Below, one piece after another: positions 1-13,400 of a DNA stretch of 64,000 nt. The DNA is from Nautilus pompilius (taxonomy: Eukaryota > Mollusca > Cephalopoda > Nautilida > Nautilidae). Position numbers and translations under genes: made by a program. The stretch spans positions 1,220,396 through 1,284,395 of the forward strand of contig JACATO010000991.1 in assembly GCA_018389105.1 (NCBI GenBank). The letters are read 5' to 3'. The notes beneath the pieces were generated by a model. The model saw only the letters and a list, made by a program, of their open reading frames with translations, made no database searches and was not told the DNA's origin. The first letter of the stretch is position 1. Each line of letters begins with the position of its first letter.

Positions 1-19
1 GAAATATCTTTCCTGCAAT

Positions 20-1290
20 TTTGAAAAGCTGAACAGTTAGCGGGAAAAAATCTTTTATTGAAGAATGACTGCTCAATGGCACTTTTCTTGATGTAAGCTG
101 TTCATGTTTCAGAACAGAGTCCATGGAGAGACTGGGGTTAACCTGGCCATTGATACAAGTTTTCACAGTTTCCAATGCATGTAAAAATTCAGAAGAAAAA
201 AAAGAAGGCATCACTGGTTCAACAACTGGTATATCACCTTCAGCCTCATCTGCCTTGTAATTTTTGTCAAGATAATTTATAATGACATTTTCAACAATTT
301 GCTTGTTACTCAATTATTCATTAGTGATTAAGCCATTATCAAAAGTCAGGAATTCTTCAAAGTTGACTTCAGTATGAAACCCAGTACTGTTTAATTGCCT
401 GTTTTCTTCCTCCATATCATCATCAGATTAAGTTGCAGGGTTATATGATTTCATCTGGTACTCTGAAGCAGTGCACTTATGAACTTAAAATCCACAGTGA
501 GAAAAATAAGCAGAGATTGTGTGACTGTCTGCGGTGTTACTTTGTTGCACGCAAGTTTACTGAATACTAAAGCATCATGTATGGTAATACTCACCTCTTC
601 CTTTCTGTCAATGAACTAAGAAGTTATTGAAGAACCAGTTTTCAATATGGGGATTAGAAAATTAAAATTTTTTCATGAAAACACTTGATTCTTAAAAAAA
701 AAGTGCAATCTGGTAGAAATTTATAAAATCACATTTTGCCAGCATTGTAAACATCACTTGGTTGGTTAAAATGAAGCAAGAAGGTTTTTCTAAGTGTTTC
801 GTTTGACCTCTCATCATGCATTTCATTGTTCACTAATCAATCTTCCTCACAAATTCTCTTCAAATTTATTCCATGGAAAGCTTTGAAACAGTCAATAAAT
901 CCAGCTGATGATGTTAAGTCAAAGATTATCAAAAGATCTATTTCCCTCAAAATAGAACCATATCAGTAATCTTGGATCTCTTGATTACACAAATCAACTT
1001 AATAATGCATTGTTGTGCTCCGTATGCATAGATGTTTGCATTTTTTAACTGACATCTTGAATCTGATAGCCACTTTACCAAATCATGCTGATTGTAGTCT
1101 TTAAATATCAAATTCCAATTTCTGTGCACATACCTGATTACTTCCACCCTTTGAAATTCCACCAGTAATAGAGAGCTTTTCTTTCAGAGACTGATAAACA
1201 AGATCTCTTAGAACTATCCATGGCAACAGAACAGGTGTCCAACACAGGTGTGATTTGACAAAGATTGACAAAGACAATGTTTTACATCTT
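20..1290 (-). pseudogene. CENP-B/Tigger/jerky-type transposase relic
   Basis: The minus strand near 1100-1250 reads LKEKLSITGGISKGGSNQVC, the helix-turn-helix of CENP-B-type transposases. A segment near 740 (YNAGKM...LPDCTFF) resembles the YNADETGL block. An acidic tail near 240-420 and the C-terminus near 60-200 follow. The DDE core is largely deleted and many stops are present. The left end is at the window edge. Confidence 0.6.
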
Positions 1291-2104
1291 AGTAAATGCA
1301 ACAGCAGACTCAGTAAAAGCTGTTAAGGCCGCAGCAGAACTAAACTCCAGATTTCCCTGTGGACTATCTTCCTCTTAATATACAAAATGGATTCTCCCTC
1401 CCCTCCTCATGTGAATTTTTCTTCCATGTGGCTACTGATAAGGCTTACAATATGTTTTTCACAAGCATGCACACAGTTAAGAAGTGGATTTCTCTCAAAT
1501 TTTAATGACAAACATAACAAATGCACTGGTAAACACAAACTCAAGAGATAAGTGCGTTTCACTTCATTAAAGAGTGATTACTGCATACTAGCTACTTAAT
1601 CCCCTTAGTGTTAGGTTTACAATTTGCAAAAACATGACATTTAAGAGCAAACAAGACCAGATTTAACTAGTTTTAAGCTTTACTTTTTAGTATTTATGGT
1701 TTATTATGCTACTTTTTAATGAATGCAACATTTATTTTTAAAATCTTCTTGAGTGGTCGGATTGTACACAATAACACCTACAATGCTCATCAAAATGTTG
1801 ATAATAGTATGTAGTTTATAAGGAGTATGCAATTGCAGAGCATGTATTAAAAAATGAGTTTTTTTGATAAATTTAATTAAATTCCAGATCCATAGCTAAG
1901 GTATGTTATATCCAAGGCACTTTACCGATGAGTTTTAGTGTTTATACACAGTATTGGAAACAATTATGAAAACACACAGGATATGCACAGATAATGAGTA
2001 ATTGCAACTGAGACATGTAAGACATATTCAATGCATTATTAGAAAAAATGGATAGATTGTACAGCACATTAGTAATTGGTATAATAAGCCTTTTGCTCTA
2101 CACA

Positions 2105-3150
2105 GAAAATGACACCTTGTTTTCATGCTCCAATACAGGTTGACAACATACACCTGAAATGTTGTTCCAAATATCCTGTAGTGCTTTCCACAATTTATCC
2201 AGTGTTTGGTTGCTGTTTGACATTCTCAGTAGCCATAGAACTCCATATAGTCTCAATGATGTTCAGATCAGAACTTTGCAGAGGGCAAGGCATCATTGTG
2301 AGAGTTACAGATTGGCTGAATGTTTGGGGTCAGGGTCATGTTGGCAGATGATAAGTCTTCTTAAGATAATGACATGATGGATAAAAACCTGCCTGTACCT
2401 ATTGGCAATCAGTTTACCTTAGATTTTATGAAAATTTCTGATACCCTTAGCTGATATGCAGCCCCACACTTGTATTGATCCATCCTATGCTTTATTAGAG
2501 CTGTTGTACATTGACTATTATACAGTTCCCTAGTCCGACTTGAACTTATCTGTAAAGAGAACCTTTTTCCAGGTTTGGTCACCCTGTTGTTTCATTTCTG
2601 TTGCCCACTTCAGCCTTCACATTTGGTTGTCTCTCCTCAGCAAAGTTTTTCAAGCAGATACACATCCATTGAGATTACTCGTCATCCATCATGTAAAGAA
2701 AATATGGGGTTTCTTCCTTGACCACATGTAATGTCAACAGTAAAGTTTTGCATTTCCTCCACAGAGTCTTGCACACAGCGACTCCTGAAACATGAAGTCA
2801 AGCGGCAATCTGCCCCATGAAGTAGCTTGTTACTAGTTAAGACCTTGATTTCTACATGGTTTTTATGTGATAATTCCATCCCAGTAGACACAGTATTCAC
2901 CACACTAAAACAATGTCACTGCCTATACTTTTATAATCCTTCTGAGGTGTGGCACTTTGATTGCTTCAATGACAATTAATTACAGTGTACTATATGAACA
3001 TATGACTGCACTATTGAGTATTTCATTTTTACACGAAATGCAATTCTATCACATATTATTTGCACTTTATGCCCAGTTTTCCTGTTCCCATAATTACTTT
3101 CAATACTACACATTATTAAGAATGCTTTATCACTTTTTCTATAAAAAAAA
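2105..3150 (-). pseudogene. Tc1-like transposase relic, copy 1
   Basis: The minus strand shows CISAKGIRNFHKI, then QHDPDPKHSA (DDE-motif block), SSDLNIIETIWSS and CMLSTCIGA, the usual end of Tc1-type transposases, interrupted by stops. A second copy of the upstream half lies at 25985-26690. Confidence 0.75.
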
Positions 3151-4122
3151 ATAAAGACAATTAAACATACTCAAATCTACTTAAATATTCAAAAATATTT
3201 TATGCTGTTAAACAAAACATGATCATGGAAATACCCATTTTAATGTCAAATCCAACTCAACTAAATTAATGGTTTTACGATTTTTAAAGTAGATTTTAAT
3301 AAGTTTGTGTCTAAATTCAGAGTAATATAAAATTTATTGATATTGTTTGATAAACAGTAATAAAGCCAGGTCACAATCAGATAAACCATTAACAAAGATT
3401 TTCAATCTGATTACGCCAGAAAATGCGCAACTATAAAACTAGTATGGCTAAGTGCCATTTTGTAGTTCTGATGCTATGTAATAGTCCTAAAACTCTGGTA
3501 ATTCCCTTTTAAGCTTTTTGAAAATCTAAACCAGTCTGTCAATGAAGGAAAATTACTGAACAAAAATGCTTTGCATTATTATAAACTTACACAATGGTTC
3601 TAATGATCGTTTCTAAGATTACCTTTTTATTCTCCATTGCAAAGCTACATTCGTTGCAATTATTTTTTATCTCAATTTTTAAAAAGAAGAAAAAAGTGAT
3701 GCCATAGAAAGTCAGAATTTAAATTACTTTCCAATAAAGATTACACATTATGGTTATTTTAAGTTCAGGAAAAATGCATTGGAAAATAAAGATGAAAACA
3801 TTTATTTACTCTAAATTTTAACATTATTAGAAATGACAAATAAATAAATAGTACACTAAAAAAATATTAACAAACATTTATATATAAAAAATATTACAAA
3901 ATGCTTGAAAATACGTATTTCAATAACATACCAATAGTGTCTGGCTGGCTTTCTGCAGTGTCATGTTCAGTTTGTGTGTGTAGTAACCTTACAACAATGA
4001 TGTGTGTAATGTGAGAAATCCGCCAAGTCAATGCAGTGGTGGAAATGGGGCCTGAGCACTGGACACCATTCTGGAATAAAATAATTGCAATTTAGAAAAC
4101 TTTTTGTTGAAAGATTATCTAT

Positions 4123-4128
<6 letters not shown>

Positions 4129-4164
<36 letters not shown>
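4129..4164 (+). repeat. (GT)n microsatellite
   Basis: About 18 uninterrupted GT units. Confidence 0.95.
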
Positions 4165-4169
<5 letters not shown>

Positions 4170-4242
4170 TTGGAATTTCTTTATTATTATTTTCCTAAGT
4201 AAGTAGTTTTTTTTATAGATAGATATTTTTTTCTAGTTGAAA

Positions 4243-4248
4243 TTTATT
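4243..4248 (-). terminator. Polyadenylation signal for gene 1
   Basis: AATAAA on the minus strand, 37 nt after the stop codon of the terminal exon. It implies a very short 3' UTR if used. Confidence 0.4.
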
Positions 4249-4284
4249 GATTTTTGTATGTGAAGCTGTACTCTCCCTCACTGA

Positions 4285-4480
4285 TCAAGCCAACCACAGG
4301 TCAATTAGCAGCTCTTGGACAGAACAGTCACCTTCTTTAGCTCTCTTGGGGAAGAATCTTTCAAGCTGCTCAACTAAAGATTCTTCCAAGATGAGTAAAT
4401 CCAAGTTCATAATGGACCACCACTCAATATGTGGAAATATGGCTATAACAAAGTCAAAGAAGCGTGGACTATAATGCAAG
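4285..4480 (-). CDS. Gene 1 terminal coding exon
   Basis: After the acceptor gtttttacaactacag the frame is open for 64 codons to TGA at 4285-4287. It begins S-LHYSPRFFDFVIAIFPHIEWW and continues with Leu/Glu-rich helices (LLILEESLVEQLERFFPKRA), ending in LIDLWLA. The protein tail looks alpha-helical. AATAAA lies 37 nt beyond the stop. I do not recognise the family. Confidence 0.7.
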
Positions 4481-7400
4481 CTGTAGTTGTAAAAACAAAG
4501 TGAGAATTCACCTAATAATTATTTATGGAAACTTATGTAAGTAATTATATGACATAATGTCATAATGTAAATAAAATATTTGTTCAAAAAGTTACCATAA
4601 CCCTTTATATAATATTGTAAAATAACTTTCTGGGAGTTAATTTTTTCCATTTTCACAATTGAGTACATGTTTAATATTTAAATATCAAGAATGGCTAAAC
4701 ACAAACCACCTCGTGACAACAAATTGAAAGAATTTGTCGATAGGAAGATTTAAAATGACAATGTAATTCCAAGATCACCAATGAATTATTAGTTAGCACT
4801 ATCAGCTGTGTTAACCCATTTATTTTCTTTTTGCCATTATTTTTGTTTCTGGTTAATATTTTCATAATTTGGATTTAGTCCATTAAAACGAGACAGTCTT
4901 TTTAACAAATTTCAAACTAGTAATCTAACTTAGGCCTTTCTTGAATTCCGCTTCAGAAACTTATTTTTGTTCAAAAAATATGAGCTATATATGAGTGTTA
5001 TATTACTTTAACTGAAGTAATTCTTGAAAAATAAACCAATAAAGAAAATTCTCTTCAGGCTGTTCTCCTTTAATAGAACAATAAACAGAAATTAATTTTT
5101 TTTAACAAGATAGATTAATGGGGGAAATCAGACCAAAATCTTTTGCCATTCCTCTTTCTGGTTCGGCTCAATAAAATTCCAGAAATCGACAATTTTCAGT
5201 TATTCTATCGCTACATTTAAAATTTACCTGTCTGTCCAAAGTTTCAAGTATTCTGCCTGCTTTGGAGCATCTGCTACTTCACCCGCAACATCACTACATT
5301 CCTTTTTTTTACATTCATTCAACAACACGCTGATATCTTAACTAGGTTGTTCGAAATTAAATTTAGAAAGAATTAGTTTGTGAAATTTTACAAATAAAAA
5401 AGCAAAGACTTTCACAAACAAAAGTCAATGGCATAATCTGTATGCATGTATGCGCATGCGTGTGTCCATGTGTGTATTTGAATACTCTGCATAATACTTT
5501 TAAAAAACCTAACAAAGAATTACTCCAGTTAATAAATTCAGACATTGCTAATCCAGCAACAACAAAAAAAACTAAAATGAAATAAATTCAATAAACAAAA
5601 GCATTGGCAAAGCAAATTTAAGCAACCACAAAATTTCTGAATATCATGAGATAGAAATGTATGTTAATACATTAAATCTACTGACAAAATATTTCATCCA
5701 TATTCAGTCCCATGCTCATCTGTCTTTCCATTATCTCTCTTCCACATAAAAGCGCAACAACTTCAATAGCAAATAGACACTGTGCACAGTTACTTTCCCA
5801 TTTTTTAAAGAAACGGCCTGCCTTTAACCAAAAATTTATGCCTTTTTTACGTCCATGGTTTAAAATTTCCAACTTTGCAAACAATTTCTTTAAAAACTAG
5901 ATCTTCTGCTTTGATGCAAGAGTCCAAGGGGGAAAATCTTAGAAAATCGATAAGACAGCAAAAGTTAAAACAGGTCAAAAGACATACTATACACAAATTA
6001 AATGAACAAAAAAAGATTAACCTACTACAGAAATGGTTTACAACTCTCTCTTTGACAGTAATACAGTAGAACAAATTCCTGTTTGCTATTTTGGCATGTC
6101 CAATAACTAGTAAAATAGGTTAACATGATGTAAAGTAGCTGGCTGGCTATGTGTCACTATATCAGACATTGATTAGATATTGAGTAAACAGCAAAACAAA
6201 AAAATTTGAAGCTATTCTATAAAACATATAGGCTGTTTAAATACAAGTAAGTGTACAAAGAGTTCAGCTTCACTAATTTTAAAAATCCTGAATACAACAA
6301 ATTTGAAAACAGAATCCAAAGTAAGTAGACACTGGTGATCATTCCTGTTCTTTACTCACAGCATATTTTGAAGATGGTTGTTGTTTATATGTTTAAGTCA
6401 TATTTAAAAATAAAAAATATTCAGTATAGACTTTTAAAAATATACATCTTACATAGACTGGCTTCAGCAGCAAGTTCCAAAAAATAATTTATAAACTGTT
6501 TTTGATATAGTATTATTTCAGCATCATGGAAAACTACCACAGTGCCAATCAGAAACTTACTTAAAACCATTTCTTTTACAATGAACTCATTCACTCACAC
6601 ACTTTTTTAAAAAATATATACTATTAATTAACATAAATTTAAATTTTGCTTCTTATACCCGCAACTTTATCTACAACTAACGATTAAAGATTAACATTTT
6701 AAAATATTTCTTCTGTTTTGAGAAAAAGTTTATTTGCATTAAATCTTGCAAATGCAAAGTGTACTGCGGATTGATTATCCATTAGTCTTCCTACACATTC
6801 CATCAATAAGCAATCTACAGTTTTTTAGTAATATGACCATAGCAGTGGTTCTTAAAATGACGTCTCTGAAATATTGTGCAGGCAAAAATTCTCACTGCAT
6901 GTCTGCTTACTTAAATCTGCTCGTCCTGTTTATACAATGTGGTGCTGCTGACAGCACATAGACAAAACATTGGCAATAAGTCATAGGTGATGTCCATTTT
7001 TTCTGTGGACTGAGGTGTCTCTGGCAGTTAGAAGATCTTTAAATATCCACATATTAGTACTGCTAGAAGTTGCACTAAAGCCATGGAGTGTGGAGTCCAA
7101 CAGTAAAAAGAAAAATGAACAAAGTATTTTTGGATTTATGGAATTTGGTGGCATACAACCATTAGTATGTGTACATAGAAATTTTATTAAACAAAGCGAT
7201 GAGCACTGCAAAATTGAAATAACAGTTCACAATAAGGTACCCAGAGTACAAGCATAAATCCAATTTCATTCAACAAAAGAAAGATAGTCAGCAAAAAAAC
7301 TCAAATAAGAAACATATCAGTTCTAGAAAAATCTCAGAAGGCATCTTTCTTAACAGAACTTTGGATTTCATAAAGTAGAGAGGGTACATACTATTGGGGG

Positions 7401-10400
7401 AAGAGATGATTCTTCTGGTACTGTAAAAATGTGCAGAGTTTTGGCGAGTAAAGATGCAGCAATACCACTTCATGACATAGTAGGAGAAATGATCATCTTC
7501 CAAAAAAAGGATTCCATAAATTTCAACTGACTATAAGGCTATGCGTGTGTGAGGAGTTTGCAGTCCAGCTTGATGAAACAAATGCAGTTATTAGTTTTAT
7601 GTTCATTGTTTGGCTGGGGGAAATTATGGCAGACTTTCTTTTTTGTCAGGAGTTACCGGCATAGTCATCAGGTGAGGAAATATTCAGATTACTACATAAT
7701 TTCATTGAGTCACTTAAGTGGGGTTTGCTGTTTCAACAGACGGTGTTGCTGCTATGACAGGCAAAAGGGGTGGTGGTGTAGCAAGAATGAGAGAATAAAC
7801 TCATAGGTAATGGTAATGCATTGTATGTTTCATCACCAGGCTCTTGCATCAAAGAAAATAAGACCTGAATTACACAATGTATTAAATGCAGCTATAGCAG
7901 TCATGAATTTTATGAAATCCAGACTTTTGAATTCATCATTATTTGCAGCTGTATTTATAAATGAGTGCAAAAATAAAATTTTAATTGCTTCATACAGAAA
8001 GTACAAAAAACGTCATGCAGTAAAGTCATAGCCGAGAGCTGCTGGCTTTTCTTTCTGTGCACCATTCTACATTAGCCAAGAACTTTACCAGCCCATTATG
8101 AATAGCACAGCTCACAGATACTTTAAATTATTAAATCTGTTTAGACTAACCACACAAGTTGGGGGCCAATACTACCAGACTCAGGGTGAGTGACAAGACT
8201 ACAATATTTAGAAAAGTCAGAGAGATTTGGAAAACTAAACTGAGCAATGGAAGTTCAGATGCTCCAGCTACTGACAGAATTTCTGGATACAACAATGTTT
8301 ACTTTGAAAATATAAACAGATTAATATGATTGGGTTTGGGGTCAATTCTCAACTTTTACTAAATTGTCTATGGATCAAGCAGTCTTGCGACCACTTGCTG
8401 AAAGTGAAGTTTCCAGAAAAAACACTTTGCTATCTATTGCTACCCATCCTTAGTAACAAAAGTAATGAAAATATTGCTACCTTTCCCAACAACGTATACT
8501 TGTGAAACACTTTCTGCTATGGCAGTTATGAAAACAAAGTTTATGTCAAAAGTAGAAGTGAATAATGCTTTATGCATTTGTCTGTCCAATGTCACAATAT
8601 AGATTGACAGACTCTGTAGTGAGAAGCAGGCATATCCATCTCATTGATATCTGTAAGCAATACCCATTTTCTTAAAAGCATTAATAACAGTGTTTTTTCA
8701 AATGTAGTACATTTATATCATGAGTATAATACACTATTATCATTTAGTTGGGGGTCTGTGATAATTATTAAGAAGTCCATCAACAAAAAAGTTTCAGAAC
8801 CTTTAAAATAGAGAACTTTGATCAGTGTCTTAAACACAGAAAAGATTCTGTTTTCAAGTAATCTTTTTCTCCTGTTAACTATACTCCTCCATTGGTTTCA
8901 TTTGAAATTGTGTGTTAAACATTGCAACTTAAAGCAAAGTATTATACCTCGGAATTTTCATAATCTATTATCTAACAATCTATACAAAATTTTTGAGTAC
9001 ACTTTTTTGTTCCTTTCCTTAGTTAATAGTGCAACAATAGAAGAGATAATCCATTCTTCTATAACACCACACCTTTAACTTTCACATCTAATAAAAGGGT
9101 TAATTACAGAAACTTGACCGAAGTCAATGACAAGTCCTATTAGTAAAATAACCACTTTTTTCATAGTATAAATGAAATATTACCAATCAAGACTTTGCTG
9201 CTCAGCTCTTTGGTTTACATGCATTTCGTGGAATGAAGTCATCTACATGCTTTTGGGGAGGATGGTGTTTTCAAAGTGTAGTGCGGTGTAAAGATTGTGT
9301 GTGTGTTTATCTCAGAGAGAGAAGGGAACCGATAGGGAGGTCGAAACCTCTAGTGGAGCGGAGGAGCTCCGTCAAAGTCCTTCATGTGCAGAGAGAAAAT
9401 CCCCAGTTGAAAACCCTCTGGGGAGGTACCTAACCTTCCCAAGTAGCAAGGATCCCTTGCTCCTGCCTTTACGGACAGGAGACTTTCCGATGTGATACCA
9501 CCAAGAGTAGCCGGTTGATCTTCATATTGAGATGTCTATTTACTTGAGGTCTTTACTAAAGAGTAGATACAAGAAAGAAGAAAAGAAATCCTATTTTATG
9601 ACAGGCATTAATTAATTTCTTAGAATAAACCTATCATTTACTTTACTATAAAATGCATCTAATTTCTTTTCTAAAAGACTGAAACTGTGTATTATGTATA
9701 TTTAAATACATTTCTTAAGCCAAATGCTTCCATTTTACTCTGTGATATTTTTCAACTCTCACAATTCAAAATTGTAACAGTTAACAATGTTTAATTAACT
9801 AACTAAAGAATGTAATAGTCACAATAGTTACAAATCTCATATTACTTTTTCTATGCATTATAAATATTATCAAGAATTATAATATGAGATAATCTTGTAA
9901 CATATTTGCACACTGTAGTTTAATGTATTTATACCATGATAAATTTTAGAAGTTATATTGTATGTAAAGTAGGTGTTTTAAAAGCCCATATGAAGGTATA
10001 ACAGCTGAAAATTATGTGAATCTGTAATTTTCACTACTAAAAATATTCGGACTTAGCATTTTATGCAAATCTTTAGTATTTTATTTTCAAAATGCTGATT
10101 TTCAGGAAACTTGTATCTGTTAGTTATAAAAACTACATGGTCACAGAAACAGTTATATATTTTACACACAGTCTTGATATCATTTTGTGGCTAGAAACTG
10201 GAAGCAGCAACCTCTGCTGTGCAGAACAAACATCCTTCACAGACAGGATTTTCAGATAAACACCAGGCCAGCCAGCAAGACTAGGTCAGCAACAGTGTCA
10301 CCAGAAATGGAAAATGATCAACAAGCAACCTACTCCTTGTCAGGCCTAGCAGTCAATCTTTTCTTCCTAGGGTTATCCTTTTTTTTCTTTTAAATCATAG

Positions 10401-13400
10401 ATGTCTTTCACTCCTGGCAAATTTTTTTACCATATAAATCCAGCACTGAAAACAGCTGCCAGTGGTGTGTGATTATGTCCATCTAACACAATAAAAAACA
10501 GCCTTCCAAAGACCCTGTTTGCTCTATTTAAAACGTTAACAAACATTTGATAGTAAATGTTTTGGTAAACAGAAAGCAACTGTAGCATACACAATACCAG
10601 GAGACTAGGAATTTCCTTTCCTACTCATGCTTCAATGTTGTTTGTTGGGATATTGCTTTAGTTTCCCTCTCTCTCTCTCTCTTAATGTATAATTCATTAT
10701 AAAAGGAAAAATAATGTGGGGCTGAAATGTATACACATGAATATCAAACGATTAGATGTTGGTAAGATGACAATTAAAGCAATATGGTATTTCTAAGACT
10801 AAATGATGTCACTTGACATGGCCACAAGAAATTCTAACAGAAATAAAAATGAGCTATCTACATAAAATCTAAAAGAGGTTGGTAATGTTACCATGTTCAA
10901 AGGATGGGGGCATGGCCAAGTCCCTACTGAACACCATTTTTCAGATGTTGGAAGATGCTATGGAGGTATACCAAACCTAGTTGGTCCCCAGAGACCTTTA
11001 CACACTAAACACCACTTCAGAAAAAATGAAGAATCTTTCAGAAAATGTAAAAAATAAAAGACTAAGTTTAATTTAGAAATTTATAACTGGCACAAATCTC
11101 TCATTAGTCCTGAATATTAATAATTGTTGTTAATTCCCTTATTTTTTTTTTTAGTTTCTGATGCTTTTCAAACCCTGAGAAACACCAGTAAATATAATTC
11201 ATATTTGGTTATGTGACTTGACAGACAAAAAAAAATTAATTACAATTTTAAAAGTAAAAAAACAAACATGCAAAAGCAGCAGTTATTTTATGAGATTATA
11301 AATCTTAATTAAGCAATGTGCAAACACCTTATTGGTAGTTTGAGTGCCATAAAAAACTGGTTAGCTCATAAACTAAGTTTCCCAAATTACACACTGCCTG
11401 GCACTTCCTGCTTCAACAGACTGTGGTTGTACTACCATGGCTAACTATGTTAACAACAACAACAACAGATAAACCAACAAATCTTCTGAGACTCTGTTTT
11501 TACATTATACCTATGATAAAAGACATAGAGCTGACATCAATGGCAACTTGTCTCCATTTGGGCGCTAGAAATGTCGATTTACAAAACACAGTACATCTAA
11601 AAATTGTTGGAAATAGTCAAGATCCATTGTAATCTCACCAGTCAGTCACTGGACCTATTTCATTTGCCCAACTATAGTCTTACATCAATCAGGGCATCTA
11701 GTGTTGGGACTTCTGGCACTGCACAAAAGCAAGAGAATGTTGTACAGTGTAATGTGGAATTATATATAATTTTTTTTAACTCTAGCTGCATTATTCAAAT
11801 GCTGTAATCATGGTATAAGTAGCTTTTTTAATGATAAATGATACTTGCCCAATAATAAAATTTCTTAAACTGTATTTATGTTAATCATCTAAGCAATAAA
11901 ATGTTTGCTTTTGTTTAAAAATTTAATCCCCCCCCCCTAGACTCTGTAACCCTAAATTGTGCAAACACATGAGAGTCTTTCAGCAAAATTTTTTTTTTCA
12001 AATTTGAAAAGATGAAATTGTGCAAGTCTTAAAATCATAGTATGCCTTCAGATGAGATAAACAAAGGGAGATATGTGCAGGTGTTGAGAGTTGGTTTTCT
12101 GTCACAGTTCGAACATGGACGGATGCATGCCGACACTGCACAACAAAGGAATGCATCAACCATAAGCCAGAATAAAAATACTCGATAGAGTGAAATCATC
12201 TAAAAAAAAAAAGAAGAAATTCTGCATCTATCCATCAGGGCACAGAGTGGTAACAGTATCTTGAGACATACAAGTTCTACAACTATTTTGAAAGATTTTG
12301 TTAGTAATCATGTAGAGAGACATTTGACACCACCCCTAAAATCCAAATAGGCCATTCCAGGCACATGACAAGCAAATGGTTATGAGCTGTGGACAGGTAC
12401 AGGCCAGTGAAAGCCTCCCTTTATAGACAGCCATGCCACACAGTCACTGACAGTAATAGTGGGGTGTAGTTAGGTAATGGAACATTAGTGGAAGCTGCCA
12501 GAAAATCCCTATGAAACTGGATATACCACTACCAAAAAAATGATTGACTGGATCAGATGAAGCCATAGGCCAACTGGTCTTGTGCATCCTAAACACTCAA
12601 AGCCAACAGAATAGGTGCCTTATGCTGCAAAGAGAAATATGGAAACCAAACTCCAGTACAACAGAAGAGAAGCACAATGCAAACCACTACTTATACTATA
12701 TAAAATTATCAACTGCAGTAGACAATACAGATGCTACCATGTCTTTCAAACACTTATTTTTTCTTCATGCTTCTCAGGACTCCCTAAACCAAATTCTATA
12801 GCAGGAAATGGCTATAATCACTGGAGACCAGGACTGCTAATCCACCCCCCCCAACTATTTCAGCAGCAGCACACAAATTGAAAACAGTGAAAAATCTATT
12901 AATTTCATAAAGCATAAAATGTTATACCACAAAATATTAGCCTTACTCAATTTGCCAGAGCTTTGTGTATGGTTCCAAAATAAATGGGCCTTCTCTCAAA
13001 CTTTGTTATCTATTTATGCCAAGTTTCTTCTATCTGCTTAGATGGTTTGCTAAAACAGGTATTAGAATCCAAGAATAAGTATTTTTCAAAACATATTAGG
13101 TGTACATTTTTTTTACAAAACCCTTTTAAGCCATAAAACCTTACTTTTCTATATCTAACTGTTTTAATGTATTTCTGTGTTCTGGATAAAGATTTCTAAA
13201 AAGAAAGTGTGACAAGTTTATCATTTCATTGGTAATCTTTTAATAACAAACCAATTGATCTTGTATTCTTGTAGATCCATTAAATCATTAATTTTTCACT
13301 GAGTAATAAAATAATTTGAAAACATCTATTTTCATGTTTTTTTGTTTCACTTACATAATTTAATTCATAAAAGCAATTGTTTTTTCTAGACTATCAAATT

